Source: an uncultured SAR116 cluster alpha proteobacterium (GTDB lineage Bacteria; Pseudomonadota; Alphaproteobacteria; Puniceispirillales; Marisalimonadaceae). From it: a stretch of DNA of 64,000 nucleotides. The translations under genes were made by a program, and so were the position numbers. The stretch lies in NCBI GenBank assembly GCA_902623995.1, contig CACNWE010000010.1, positions 1 through 64,000 of the forward strand. Direction: 5' to 3'. Positions 42,603 to 51,979 of this stretch are shown here, piece after piece. Position 1 is the stretch's first letter; each line of letters starts with the position of its first letter. Under the pieces are notes generated by a model that saw only the letters and a list, made by a program, of their open reading frames with translations, did no database searches and was not told the origin of the DNA.

Positions 42603-43608
42603 TGTTTTTATTAGTACTCATTTCATAAGCAAGATTAATTGCTGAAATTAAACTCTCTGGATTAGCTAAATTTTTACCTGCTATGTCAAATGCGGTACCA
42701 TGATCAGGAGATGTTCTAATAAAATCTAAGCCTAATGTAACGTTAACTCCATTATTAAAATCTAAGGTTTTGATTGGTATAAGTGCTTGATCATGGTACA
42801 TACAAACAGCTAAATCATATTGACATCTTTTGCTAAGTGAGAAAGCATTATCTGCTGATATTGGCCCAGTGACAGATATATTATTAAGTTTTTTTAATTC
42901 ATTTATAGCTGGTTTGATTATCCTTATCTCTTCATCACCTAAATCACCATTTTCACCTGCATGTGGATTCAAACCTGTAACGACAATAGATGGTTTTTTT
43001 ATATTAAAGAAATTTTTTAGATCATCAACCGCAATGTTTATTTTGGTAATAATAAGTTCTTTGGTAATCAATTCAGTTACCTTTTTAAGAGGAACATGAA
43101 TTGTTAATGGTAGAGTTTTTAGTCCATTCGTTGCTAACATCATAACTGGATTTTTCTTTTTAATAGATAGTGATCCTAGAAAATCAGTATGACCCTCAAA
43201 ATCGAAACCAGATTTATACATAATATATTTGTTAATTGGGTTCGTTACAATTGCAGAAGCAACACTATTATTAAGTATTTCTACAGTTTTTATTATTGAA
43301 AATTTTGTAAAAGAAAAATTTTCTATATTTGGTTTTCCATATTCAACTCCATTATTGAGTTTTATAGGGATGATATTAAAGCAATTTTCTTTATAATCAG
43401 AAAATTTGATTTTATCTTTAATTTCATTAATTTTTATACTGCTGTTAATTATTTTTTTACATTCTTCAACTAATTTTGGATCTGTAATAGCTACTAAATT
43501 GATATTTTTACTAATTCTATGAGATTCTTTAGCTTTTATAGTTATCTCAGTGGATATACTAGCTGGATCTCCAGCGGTTATTAATATTACCTCTTTAGTA
43601 GCCTTCAT
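42595..43608 (-). CDS. pdxA: 4-hydroxythreonine-4-phosphate dehydrogenase PdxA
   Basis: Dehydrogenase of pyridoxal phosphate synthesis. 337 residues: ITAGDPASIS at the N-terminus, FEGHTDFLG (metal and substrate His), TGLNPHAGENGDLGDEEI, GPISADNAF and CMYHDQALIPIKTLDF with the metal-binding His, and SPDHGTAFDIAGK near the end. All catalytic motifs are in place. It overlaps surA and rsmA by a few bases. Confidence 0.96.
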   Translation of the reverse strand: MKATKEVILITAGDPASISTEITIKAKESHRISKNINLVAITDPKLVEECKKIINSSIKINEIKDKIKFSDYKENCFNIIPIKLNNGVEYGKPNIENFSFTKFSIIKTVEILNNSVASAIVTNPINKYIMYKSGFDFEGHTDFLGSLSIKKKNPVMMLATNGLKTLPLTIHVPLKKVTELITKELIITKINIAVDDLKNFFNIKKPSIVVTGLNPHAGENGDLGDEEIRIIKPAINELKKLNNISVTGPISADNAFSLSKRCQYDLAVCMYHDQALIPIKTLDFNNGVNVTLGLDFIRTSPDHGTAFDIAGKNLANPESLISAINLAYEMSTNKNNV

Positions 43609-44873
43609 TTTATTTTTTCAATTTGTAAAATGTTTGCATCATTTTTAAGACGTTTAATTAGTTTTTCGCTGTATATTAAGAAGTATTTATTCAGTCTTGT
43701 TTTTTTTAATTTTTTATAATTAATTTTTTCTAATTTAGCTTCTTTTTTATCACATTTAACATAGGTATATCCACTATTGCCAAGAAATATTGGTTCTGAT
43801 AATTCGAAAAAATTTAAGTTTTCAATAATACTCTCTATTTTAGGACTTAAATCTGCAATCCTTGACTTAATGACTTTTAAATCTAAATTTTTACTATTTG
43901 CCTTTTCAAAAACTTTTAATACATCACAAGTGCTCTTGTTTGATAAAAGACTATCTAAATTATTTTTTATTTTTTTGTATGCTATATTTCTCTTTTGAAA
44001 ATTAAGTGGAAATCTTAATTGTGCAAGTAAGATTATATCTTCTTTTTTACTTAATTTTCCCTTTTGACGTTTAGCTAATACTTTTATAATCTTGATTTTG
44101 TCTTTATCATGAAAAGTAAAAATTTCACCCTCATTTATACCTATTCCCTTATTCAAACCTCTAATATTAGCAATATTTTGAATATATTTAGGTAGATTTT
44201 GAAAGTTATACCATCCAATTTTACCATTAAATTTTGAAGAACTACTTATTGAAATTTGCTTAGCAATCTCAAGAAAGTTAGCACCATCTTTTAGAGCAAA
44301 ATTAATCTTTTTTAATAGTATATTATTGTTATTTTTATTGATTACGATCTCAGCTAAGTCATATAAATCAACATTATTTCTGTACTCATTTGATTCAAAT
44401 GTTTTTTCAATATTTTTTTCTATTTTAGAAAACTGCGTATTATATTTATCTCTTAAAACAATTCCCCATATTAATTGAGCTTTGTGTTTTTCCAACAATA
44501 CGGATTTTGAAATAGAATGTTTTTTTAAAAATTGATCTAATTTTAGTTTTGAATTTTCAAATTCAGCCAAAAGCATTCTATTTGCTTGATTTGATACAAT
44601 TGAAGTTAAATTTTTATTTATTTTTTTCCCAGCTGATAAAATGACTTTTTCATTTATTAGAGCTTGAAGAGATTGATTGTAGTAATTTTCTATGTTTTTT
44701 ATTTTTGAGTTTTGATTTATAGATATGGATATTAACTTTGCTCTATTATAAATATCAACTTTTGTAATTGGTATATTATTAACAATAGTAACAATGTAAT
44801 TTTCTTCACTAAATCCATGTTTAAATGTATAAGTAATAAAAAAAATAATTAGAAATAAAAATTTTATAACCAT
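43605..44873 (-). CDS. surA: SurA-like periplasmic peptidyl-prolyl isomerase
   Basis: Periplasmic chaperone for outer-membrane proteins. With ATG 44873 it has 422 residues and a good signal peptide (MVIKFLFLIIFFITYTF, cleavage near GFS-EEN). The N-terminal SurA domain (NNIPITKVDIYNRAKLISI) is followed by a parvulin domain at about 175-280 (YDLAEIVINK, ANFLEIAKQIS, GKIGWYNFQNLPKYI, GEIFTFHDKDKIKIIKV) and a second, degenerate repeat to the end. In-frame ATGs at 44900 and 44912 lie inside lptG and would add 9-13 basic residues. The protein is Lys-rich and diverged, but the neighbours (lptFG, pdxA, rsmA) support SurA. Confidence 0.82.
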   Translation of the reverse strand: MVIKFLFLIIFFITYTFKHGFSEENYIVTIVNNIPITKVDIYNRAKLISISINQNSKIKNIENYYNQSLQALINEKVILSAGKKINKNLTSIVSNQANRMLLAEFENSKLKLDQFLKKHSISKSVLLEKHKAQLIWGIVLRDKYNTQFSKIEKNIEKTFESNEYRNNVDLYDLAEIVINKNNNNILLKKINFALKDGANFLEIAKQISISSSSKFNGKIGWYNFQNLPKYIQNIANIRGLNKGIGINEGEIFTFHDKDKIKIIKVLAKRQKGKLSKKEDIILLAQLRFPLNFQKRNIAYKKIKNNLDSLLSNKSTCDVLKVFEKANSKNLDLKVIKSRIADLSPKIESIIENLNFFELSEPIFLGNSGYTYVKCDKKEAKLEKINYKKLKKTRLNKYFLIYSEKLIKRLKNDANILQIEKIK

Positions 44874-44883
44874 CTCTAATTTA

Positions 44884-46029
44884 TTACCTTTTTTTAACAT
44901 ATTTAATTTCATCTATATCGCTTATTAAATAACAACCTGAAAACAATCCTATTAGCGTTGGCCCAAATCCAGCTAGCAACGGAGGGAGTTTTTCTGAAAA
45001 TCCTAATGCAAAAATAAAATCTCCAATAAAGTATAAACTAAAACCAACAACCAATGATAGTGAAACTATCCCTACTTCAATCTTTCTTTCATTACTCCTT
45101 AACATTAAGGATGCGGAAAGTAAAATCATTGAAATAATTAAGAATGGTTGGCATATCAATTTAAAAAAATGGACTAAATGTTTAGAAATGTTAAGGCCAA
45201 AAGATTTCATTTTTATTAGGTAATATGGAAAATCTAGTAAAAATATTTTGTCAGGTTTTTTTGTGGCTACACTTAGCTGACTAGTATCAAAATTAATTGA
45301 ATAAGAAAATTTTTTTAATCTGGTCACTTTATAGTTTTCATCAATTGATTGTACATTATAAAGTAATAATTTTTGGGAAGTAAATTTACCTTTTTGTGCT
45401 TTAACTTTTTTTTTAAAAATTTTGGCATCATTATATTCAAAAATATTTAGATCAAACAAAGTATTTGTTTTTTCGTCTATTTTATTAGCATTAATTATTA
45501 AATTCCTTTTCCCAGAAATATGCTTTATCCAAAATCCTTTAGTATCAAATGATAATTCTTGGATATTTACTTTCCCAAAAAATAATGCTTCTAAATTTTC
45601 ATACTTTTTGTTCATTAATGTTGAAAAAGGATTTAAAATTATTATTGAAAACAGTCCAACAAAAAAGAAACAAACTAAAATTGGTGAAAGAATTTTCCAT
45701 AATGAAACTCCAGAGGCTTTCGAGATAACATAATAGTTTTTTTTTCGCCATTGGTTAAAACATGCAATAGATCCAATCAGTGCAGCAAATGGTAAAATTT
45801 TTTGAATATTACTTATTATTTTTAAAGAAGCCATCCCAACCAAGTCAATGAAATCTGCCTTTAATAGATGGTTTACTCCTATTTTATTTGAAGATCTTCT
45901 AAATAGTTCAATTAAATCAATAAAAAAGATTAAAATTATTAAAAAAAATAGAGCAAATATAAAAAATTTAAGTAAATCCTTAGTAAAATATTTATACATG
46001 ATTATTGGGTGACTAATAAGTCTTATCAT
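44884..46029 (-). CDS. lptG: LPS export ABC transporter permease LptG
   Basis: Permease of the LptB2FG complex that pulls LPS out of the inner membrane. It has 381 residues, with transmembrane helices near the N-terminus (about 15-40, 60-80, 105-125) and three near the C-terminus (about 295-375), separated by a periplasmic beta-jellyroll domain. QPFLIISMILLSASLMLRSNERKIEVGIVSLSLVVGFSLYFIGDFIFALG is the typical C-terminal half. It overlaps lptF by one base (TAATG). An ATG at 45999 is an alternative start. Confidence 0.93.
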   Translation of the reverse strand: MIRLISHPIIMYKYFTKDLLKFFIFALFFLIILIFFIDLIELFRRSSNKIGVNHLLKADFIDLVGMASLKIISNIQKILPFAALIGSIACFNQWRKKNYYVISKASGVSLWKILSPILVCFFFVGLFSIIILNPFSTLMNKKYENLEALFFGKVNIQELSFDTKGFWIKHISGKRNLIINANKIDEKTNTLFDLNIFEYNDAKIFKKKVKAQKGKFTSQKLLLYNVQSIDENYKVTRLKKFSYSINFDTSQLSVATKKPDKIFLLDFPYYLIKMKSFGLNISKHLVHFFKLICQPFLIISMILLSASLMLRSNERKIEVGIVSLSLVVGFSLYFIGDFIFALGFSEKLPPLLAGFGPTLIGLFSGCYLISDIDEIKYVKKR

Positions 46030-47153
46030 TATTTACTGACCCTTTTAGTAAATGATATAATTCTATGATATTTATTGTTATAATTTAGTAAAAAAACACA
46101 TGTTATTAAAATTAAAAAAGGAAAAACATACATTACAGGTAAAAATATAATATTAGAATGAACAGCGTTTTTAATAATTAAAACAATACTTTGAATAATT
46201 ATAAGAAGACCAATTCCAATTGTTTTTCTATAAATTGAAAAAATCCTTGAAAAATTATCTTTAAGTATTACCACCATCACAATCATGCTAAAAACTAAGG
46301 GCATAAAAACAATTGTGTTTCTGCTGTGCGCTTCTGCTAATAATTTTCCTCTATTTTCTTTTGCATTTTTTGATTTTTTTAATAGCTCAAAAAAATTGTA
46401 TTCATTATATTCTACAACTCTTGAAGATGATTTTTTATTATTTTCCTGTAATATTTCTATATTATAACTCTTAAAACTTAATATAGTTGATCTATCATTT
46501 GTATCAGTTGAAATTCTAGTGCCATCTTGCATGTTTAAAATTATACTGTTTTCAAAATTAAGCTTTCCTTTTTTTGAAAAAAATTCCACAACGAACTTGG
46601 GATCACTTCTATCTTGAATAAAAATCTCTTCTAATTCATTGTTTTCATTTAAACTATTAATAAAAATTGTTTGATATTTGTTTAAATCAATAAATATATT
46701 ATCTCTAATAATTAAACTTTTAGAACTATTTCTTATGTCATTTTGCAAAACTTTAAAATTTTTATAGGTTTTTGGCAAAATGAAGTGTGAAATAATAAAT
46801 AAAGTTATAGAAGCTATTATTGCAACAAACAGAGCAGGATTGCTTAATTTCATTGGATTAATTCCAGCAGATTTCATTACTAAAATTTCTTGATCATTTT
46901 GAAGTTTTAAATATGAAATCATACAACCTGCAAATGTACCAAATGGTATAGCCATTAAAAGCCAACTTGGAAGACTATATGCAGATAAAATAAAGAATTC
47001 TAAAAGACCAGCTCCTTTGTCGATTATTAATTTTATTGTTTTAAATGATTGACTTAACCATATAATCCCTACAAAAACAAAAGTAGATATTATAACATTG
47101 GTTAAAGTTTGCCTAAAAATATATAAAGTCAAAATCATAAAAGCTTTTCTCAA
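46029..47153 (-). CDS. lptF: LPS export ABC transporter permease LptF
   Basis: Second permease of the LPS exporter. 374 residues with the same 3+3 helix layout and a jellyroll domain between. YIFRQTLTNVIISTFVFVGIIWLSQSFK and LPSWLLMAIPFGTFAGCMISYLKLQNDQEILVMKSAGINPMKL are diagnostic of LptF. It heads a minus-strand operon lptF-lptG-surA-pdxA-rsmA and is divergent from pepA, as usual. Confidence 0.95.
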   Translation of the reverse strand: MRKAFMILTLYIFRQTLTNVIISTFVFVGIIWLSQSFKTIKLIIDKGAGLLEFFILSAYSLPSWLLMAIPFGTFAGCMISYLKLQNDQEILVMKSAGINPMKLSNPALFVAIIASITLFIISHFILPKTYKNFKVLQNDIRNSSKSLIIRDNIFIDLNKYQTIFINSLNENNELEEIFIQDRSDPKFVVEFFSKKGKLNFENSIILNMQDGTRISTDTNDRSTILSFKSYNIEILQENNKKSSSRVVEYNEYNFFELLKKSKNAKENRGKLLAEAHSRNTIVFMPLVFSMIVMVVILKDNFSRIFSIYRKTIGIGLLIIIQSIVLIIKNAVHSNIIFLPVMYVFPFLILITCVFLLNYNNKYHRIISFTKRVSK

Positions 47154-47242
47154 AGATTTATATTGAATTTTTTTTAAATATTAATAGTACTATAACTAAT
47201 TTATATTAATACAATAGTTCTATTTGAATTTAAGGAAAAAAT

Positions 47243-48706
47243 ATGTTGAATGATAAGCGTTTTATAAAATTTAAGTTTGAAAAACAAAGTGATAATATTA
47301 AATTTAAAGATAACGACATAAATGTTTTATTTTATTCAGAAAAAAACATTCTACTATCTGAAAATTTCAGTACTCAAAAAGATTTACTAACCTTATTCAA
47401 CAAAATTATCACAAATGAAATATCTAATATAATTTTAGTAAGATCAGAAAAGGGTAATTTTCTTTTAGTTAAAAGAAAAACTCTAGATAAGGATTTAACA
47501 TATAAATATTTAGAAGAATTAGGTGGTAGAATTTATAATAAATTAAAACTCTTAGGTTCTTCTCAAGCAAAAATATATGAAAATAACATTTCTATTAATG
47601 AACGAATGGCTTTGGGGATTATATTAAGCTCATACAAATTTCAGAATTACAAAAAAAATAAAATAAAACAAATAGAAAATCTAAAAAATATTGTTTTTGT
47701 TTGTAAAGAACCCAGTAAAAGTTTAAACAAAATAGCTGAAATACAAAATCTTGCTAAGGGTGTGTTTACCGCTAGGGATTTAGTATGGCAACCACCAAAT
47801 ATATTATATCCGTCCTCATTTGCTAACGAATGTAAGAAGTTGAAGAAAATAGGTGTCAAAGTAAGCATTTATAACGAAAAACAACTTAAAAAAATTGGAA
47901 TGGAAGCACTACTTGCAGTTGGACGAGGATCTAGAAAAGATAGCCAAGTTGTTGTTATGGAATGGTCAGGCGGTAAAAAAGAAAATAAACCCATGGCATT
48001 TATAGGAAAAGGAGTGTGTTTTGACTCTGGTGGACTTTCTTTAAAGCCAGCAAAGTCAATGGAAGATATGAAATGGGATATGGGAGGAGCAGCCACTGTA
48101 ACTGGAATCATTGAAGCCGCTGCACTTTCTAAGTTAAAATATAATTTAATAGGCGTTATAGGTTTGGTAGAAAATATGCCAGATGGCGATGCACAAAGAC
48201 CTGGAGATGTTGTGAAATCCTATTCTGGTCAAACTATAGAAGTTTTAAATACAGATGCTGAAGGAAGGCTTGTACTAGCTGATATACTTTCTTGGACTGA
48301 GAAAAAATATAAACCTAAGTTTATAGTTAATTTTGCCACATTAACTGGGGCGATGATTGTAGCTTTAGGAAATATTAGGGCTGGATTGTTTTCAAATAAT
48401 AAAGAAATTTCCGAAGCTATTTTTAATTCAGGTGAAATTACAGGTGAAAAAGTTTGGATAATGCCCCTAGACGACGATTATGATAAATTGATTGAAACAG
48501 AGATTGCAGATATGAAAAATATTGGAGGACCTAGTGCAGGTTCAATAACAGCAGGATGTTTTTTAAAAAGACACGTAGAAAAAACCCCATGGGCTCATTT
48601 AGATATAGCTGGAGTTACTTGGCAAAATAAATCTACTCCTTCTATACCATCTGGTGGAGTGGGATGGGGAGTTAGAATGTTATATCATTTAATAAAGCAA
48701 AATTAA
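47243..48706 (+). CDS. pepA: Leucyl aminopeptidase (M17)
   Basis: Two-metal cytosolic aminopeptidase. It has 487 residues, with the catalytic C-terminal domain from about 165. FIGKGVCFDSGGLSLKP holds the metal Lys/Asp, DMKWDMGGAATVTG follows, and NTDAEGRLVLADILSW contains the diagnostic NTDAEGR. The N-terminal domain is diverged and Lys-rich. AAGGAAA precedes the ATG. Confidence 0.96.
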   Translation: MLNDKRFIKFKFEKQSDNIKFKDNDINVLFYSEKNILLSENFSTQKDLLTLFNKIITNEISNIILVRSEKGNFLLVKRKTLDKDLTYKYLEELGGRIYNKLKLLGSSQAKIYENNISINERMALGIILSSYKFQNYKKNKIKQIENLKNIVFVCKEPSKSLNKIAEIQNLAKGVFTARDLVWQPPNILYPSSFANECKKLKKIGVKVSIYNEKQLKKIGMEALLAVGRGSRKDSQVVVMEWSGGKKENKPMAFIGKGVCFDSGGLSLKPAKSMEDMKWDMGGAATVTGIIEAAALSKLKYNLIGVIGLVENMPDGDAQRPGDVVKSYSGQTIEVLNTDAEGRLVLADILSWTEKKYKPKFIVNFATLTGAMIVALGNIRAGLFSNNKEISEAIFNSGEITGEKVWIMPLDDDYDKLIETEIADMKNIGGPSAGSITAGCFLKRHVEKTPWAHLDIAGVTWQNKSTPSIPSGGVGWGVRMLYHLIKQN

Positions 48707-48793
48707 ATATTATGTAAATGTCAAAACCCTAAAAATATCTTGATTGTTTCAATCAATTAATGAATATAATCAAACTAAATTGGAGTATGAAAT

Positions 48794-49216
48794 ATGTCTG
48801 TTGAAAAAACATTATCAATAATTAAACCTGATGCTACTAAGAGAAATATAACTGGTTTGATTAATGCTAAATTTGAAAATGCTGGGCTAAAAATAATTGC
48901 ACAAAAGAGATTACAATTAACTAGATCTATTGCTGAAAAATTCTATGAAATTCATAAAGATCGTCCTTTTTACAATGATTTGGTGAATTTTATGATTTCA
49001 GGTCCTGTTGTTGTTCAAGTTCTGGAAGGTAATAATGCAGTAAAATTAAACAGAAATATTATGGGTGCGACTAATCCAGAAGATGCAGAAGAAGGTACTA
49101 TTAGAAAAGAATTTGCAGAGAGCATTGAGGCAAATTCAGTTCATGGTTCTGACAGTTTTGAAAACGCAAAAACTGAGATATCTTTCTTTTTTGCAAAAAT
49201 AGAGTTGATAGTCTAA
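48794..49216 (+). CDS. ndk: Nucleoside diphosphate kinase
   Basis: Balances nucleoside triphosphate pools through a phospho-histidine. The 140 residues include [53 protein letters not shown] and the active-site His in [23 protein letters not shown] lies before the ATG. A 7-base inverted repeat (48740-48756) and a TATAAT box (48765-48770) lie in the 87-base gap upstream. Confidence 0.98.
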   Translation: MSVEKTLSIIKPDATKRNITGLINAKFENAGLKIIAQKRLQLTRSIAEKFYEIHKDRPFYNDLVNFMISGPVVVQVLEGNNAVKLNRNIMGATNPEDAEEGTIRKEFAESIEANSVHGSDSFENAKTEISFFFAKIELIV

Positions 49217-49222
49217 TTCACT

Positions 49223-49351
49223 TTAAACTAGAAAAATTGCCATTAATGCAACAATAGCTATAACAATAACAGTACTATATGTAGTAAATCTTAAAAAATT
49301 TTCATAAAATTCTTTATGTTCTCGTGTTTCTTTTTCAATTTTATTTTTCAT
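49223..49351 (-). CDS. aa3-type cytochrome c oxidase subunit IV (42 aa)
   Basis: A 42-residue protein too short for ordinary gene finders. It has a charged N-terminus (KNKIEKETREHKEFYENF) and one transmembrane helix (about 22-42, FTTYSTVIVIAIVALMAIFL). This matches the alphaproteobacterial aa3-oxidase subunit IV family (pattern: yegFlrfttwstvavxxxlilmaif). Such proteins sit in the membrane with the haem-copper oxidase. It is convergent with ndk (six bases apart) and has its own start after purM on the same strand. No strong ribosome binding site was seen, so the call rests on the sequence pattern. Confidence 0.82.
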   Translation of the reverse strand: MKNKIEKETREHKEFYENFLRFTTYSTVIVIAIVALMAIFLV

Positions 49352-49408
49352 ACATAATTCCTAAACATTTATTCTAAATTAATATTTATACTATAAAAAT
49401 TTAAGTTT

Positions 49409-50485
49409 TCAAAAATTCCATCCATCAAAAATCACATTTTTTTTAGAATTATTTTCAACCATAGATCCAATTACGAAAGCATTATAGCCAACTTTATTTA
49501 TATCGTTAATTATTTCTTGAGCATCTTTTTTATCTACAAAAATTAAAAAACCAATGCCACAATTAAAGGTTTTGGACAACTCAAACATAGATATATTTGC
49601 TTTGTCTTTTAGCCATTTAAAAAGGGGAGGGAGTTTGAAATTTTTCATATCTAACTTTAAAGTTAGATTTTTACTAAAAGCTCTTGGGGGGTTATCAATC
49701 AAACCTCCACCTGTAATGTGACTTACAGATTTAACCTTATAGTTCTTATTTGCTGCCAGAAAAGCATTTGTGTATAATAGAGTTGGTTTCATCAAAATTT
49801 CTGCAAGAGTTGTGTCGTTATCAAATTCAGGTTTTTTAAATATATCTATAGAATTAATTTCTATTATTTTTCTTACAAGCGAATAACCATTGGAATGAAT
49901 TCCACTACTTGATAATCCTATTACACAATCACCTTTTTTCACGGAACTTTTTTTTAAGACCTTATCTCTCTCTACCGCTCCTACACAAAAACCAGCAACA
50001 TCAAAATCATTTTTTTTGTAATGTCCTGGCATTTCTGCAGTTTCTCCTCCTATCAGAGCACAACCTGAATGTTTGCAACCTTCTGCAATTCCTCTTATTA
50101 CTTCAATAGCCGTAGATTTGTTTAATTTTCCTGTAGCATAGTAATCCATAAAAAATAAAGGCTTTGCTCCTTGTGCTAAAACATCATTGGCACACATAGC
50201 CACTAAATCCACACCAACATTAAAATAAGATTTAGTTTTAATTGCTAATTGTAATTTAGTACCAACACCATCAGTACTGGAGACAAGTATAGGATCTTTG
50301 AAACGATATTTTTTTAAATCAAATAACCCTCCAAACCCACCTAACTTACCAATCGAACCTTTGTTTGAAGTGGTTTCAGTAATTTTAGCAATATCTTTAA
50401 TAAGTTTGTTGCCTTCATCAATATCAACACCAGAATCTTTATAAGTAATATTCAATTTTTGTGTATTTTTTTTGTTTTTTAACAT
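49409..50485 (-). CDS. purM: Phosphoribosylformylglycinamidine cyclo-ligase PurM
   Basis: Fifth step of purine synthesis (FGAM to AIR). It has 358 residues. YKDSGVDIDEGNKLI, GGFGGLFDL, STDGVGTKLQLA, DLVAMCANDVLAQGAKPLFFMDYYATG, GCALIGGETAEMPG and HITGGGLIDNPPR are the expected motifs in order. It is divergent from the DUF2066 gene, a typical alphaproteobacterial arrangement (purM, DUF2066, perM, hda). Confidence 0.97.
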   Translation of the reverse strand: MLKNKKNTQKLNITYKDSGVDIDEGNKLIKDIAKITETTSNKGSIGKLGGFGGLFDLKKYRFKDPILVSSTDGVGTKLQLAIKTKSYFNVGVDLVAMCANDVLAQGAKPLFFMDYYATGKLNKSTAIEVIRGIAEGCKHSGCALIGGETAEMPGHYKKNDFDVAGFCVGAVERDKVLKKSSVKKGDCVIGLSSSGIHSNGYSLVRKIIEINSIDIFKKPEFDNDTTLAEILMKPTLLYTNAFLAANKNYKVKSVSHITGGGLIDNPPRAFSKNLTLKLDMKNFKLPPLFKWLKDKANISMFELSKTFNCGIGFLIFVDKKDAQEIINDINKVGYNAFVIGSMVENNSKKNVIFDGWNF

Positions 50486-50617
50486 ATCAATGTAGTTTCT
50501 GAATTGTGAGATGTTAGCAAGTTAGATTTCTCTATAATATTTATAACAAACAATATATATATATTGATATATCGATCTTGTAAGCACATATCAATTAAAA
50601 AAAGTGAGGAAAATATT

Positions 50618-51958
50618 TTGTATTTTGAACTTTTTAAAATAATTTTTTTAATGATTTTAAAAATCTGTTTTACAAGTTCAACATCATTGGCTTATATAGA
50701 TCAAGATTGTATAAATTCCTCGTTTTATGTCAAAAATATAAACGTTGATTTAACAAAAGAATCAATTAATGAAGCAAGATCTCAAGCGGAACAAAAATCT
50801 AAACTTTTAGGCTTTAAAAGACTTACTGATAGATTAATTATAGAAAATAAGAAATTAAATTTTAACAAAATAGATGTTTCTTATTTAGTTGATTATTTAA
50901 AAATAAATAAAGAAGCTAACAGTGATAAGAGATATTTAGCAAATTTTGATATTTGTTTTAACCGAAATCTAGTTATTAACTTTTTTAGAAAAAATAGACT
51001 ACAATATGCAGAAACATATAGAGAACCAGTGGCAGTTTTACCTGTTTTTAAAGGCCCAAGAGGTTTTGTTATATGGGATGAAAAAGATAATTGGTATTTA
51101 AATTGGAAAGATAATCTAAAAATTATCGATGGATTAGTTAAATTAAAACTAGCTAAAGGTAACTTTAGTTTAAATAGAGTTTTAACAGCTAATGTACTTT
51201 TGAAATCAAATGAAGATCATATTAATAAATTAATAATAAATGAAAAAACTAATGCTCTTATTATAGTTGTTGCGGAGCCAATTTTAATGAGAGATGGAAA
51301 AACTTATTTATCCACGTATGGAAAATTATATAACAAAAGTGGACAATTACAATCAACGATTTATAGGAATTCAATACCTCTAGAGAGAACTTCCTCATTT
51401 TACAATGTTGATAAAACCTTATTAGCAAAAGAAGTGTCCAATATCATAAAATCAATCGAAACAAATTGGAAAAGAAATAATTTAATTGATACTAAAGTTT
51501 ATAATGAAGTTGATCTCATAATTCCAATAACAAATATCAACACCACTACATTAAAAAATAAATTATTGTTTAATGATAAATCAATTAATGTAGATTCAAC
51601 ATTTGGGTTTAAAGATAAAGGTTTTTTGAAAATACAAAATGAAATAATTTTTTATAATAAAAAAACTACAAATACTTTTGAGAATATCAAAAGGAGTTCA
51701 TTTAATTCTTCAAAAAAATTAAAGTATGAGAAGAATGTCAATGTAATTCAAAAGGATTTAAGTGTTTGGCCAAATATTTTAATAATATTAGAAAAATTAC
51801 CCTTTGTAATAGAAGTGAAAATTATTTCTATTACAAACTCACAAGGAAGAATTATAGTAAAGTTCATGGGAAATAAAAAAACATTTTTTCAAGCTATTTC
51901 AGAAAAAAAACTTAATTTTAAAGACTTAAATTCCCAACAATATGTACTTACATACTAA
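50618..51958 (+). CDS. DUF2066 family exported protein
   Basis: A protein of 446 residues with an N-terminal signal segment (YFELFKIIFLMILKICFTSSTSLA) and the DUF2066 features EARSQAEQKSKLLGFKRLTDRLI and AETYREPVAVLPVFKG. Function is unknown. The gene regularly sits between purM and perM in alphaproteobacteria. The start is TTG 50618, with GTGAGGA seven bases upstream. The frame opens at a TTG at 50564, but that one has no ribosome binding site and would spoil the signal peptide. Confidence 0.78.
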   Translation: MYFELFKIIFLMILKICFTSSTSLAYIDQDCINSSFYVKNINVDLTKESINEARSQAEQKSKLLGFKRLTDRLIIENKKLNFNKIDVSYLVDYLKINKEANSDKRYLANFDICFNRNLVINFFRKNRLQYAETYREPVAVLPVFKGPRGFVIWDEKDNWYLNWKDNLKIIDGLVKLKLAKGNFSLNRVLTANVLLKSNEDHINKLIINEKTNALIIVVAEPILMRDGKTYLSTYGKLYNKSGQLQSTIYRNSIPLERTSSFYNVDKTLLAKEVSNIIKSIETNWKRNNLIDTKVYNEVDLIIPITNINTTTLKNKLLFNDKSINVDSTFGFKDKGFLKIQNEIIFYNKKTTNTFENIKRSSFNSSKKLKYEKNVNVIQKDLSVWPNILIILEKLPFVIEVKIISITNSQGRIIVKFMGNKKTFFQAISEKKLNFKDLNSQQYVLTY

Positions 51959-51979
51959 GTACAGATTGAGGTTTAATAA

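Noticed and set aside
48740-48756. Inverted repeat TTGATTG-TTT-CAATCAA as a pepA terminator or operator
   Set aside because: It has no T run after it and no known regulator match. It may overlap the ndk promoter, but support is too thin for a feature.
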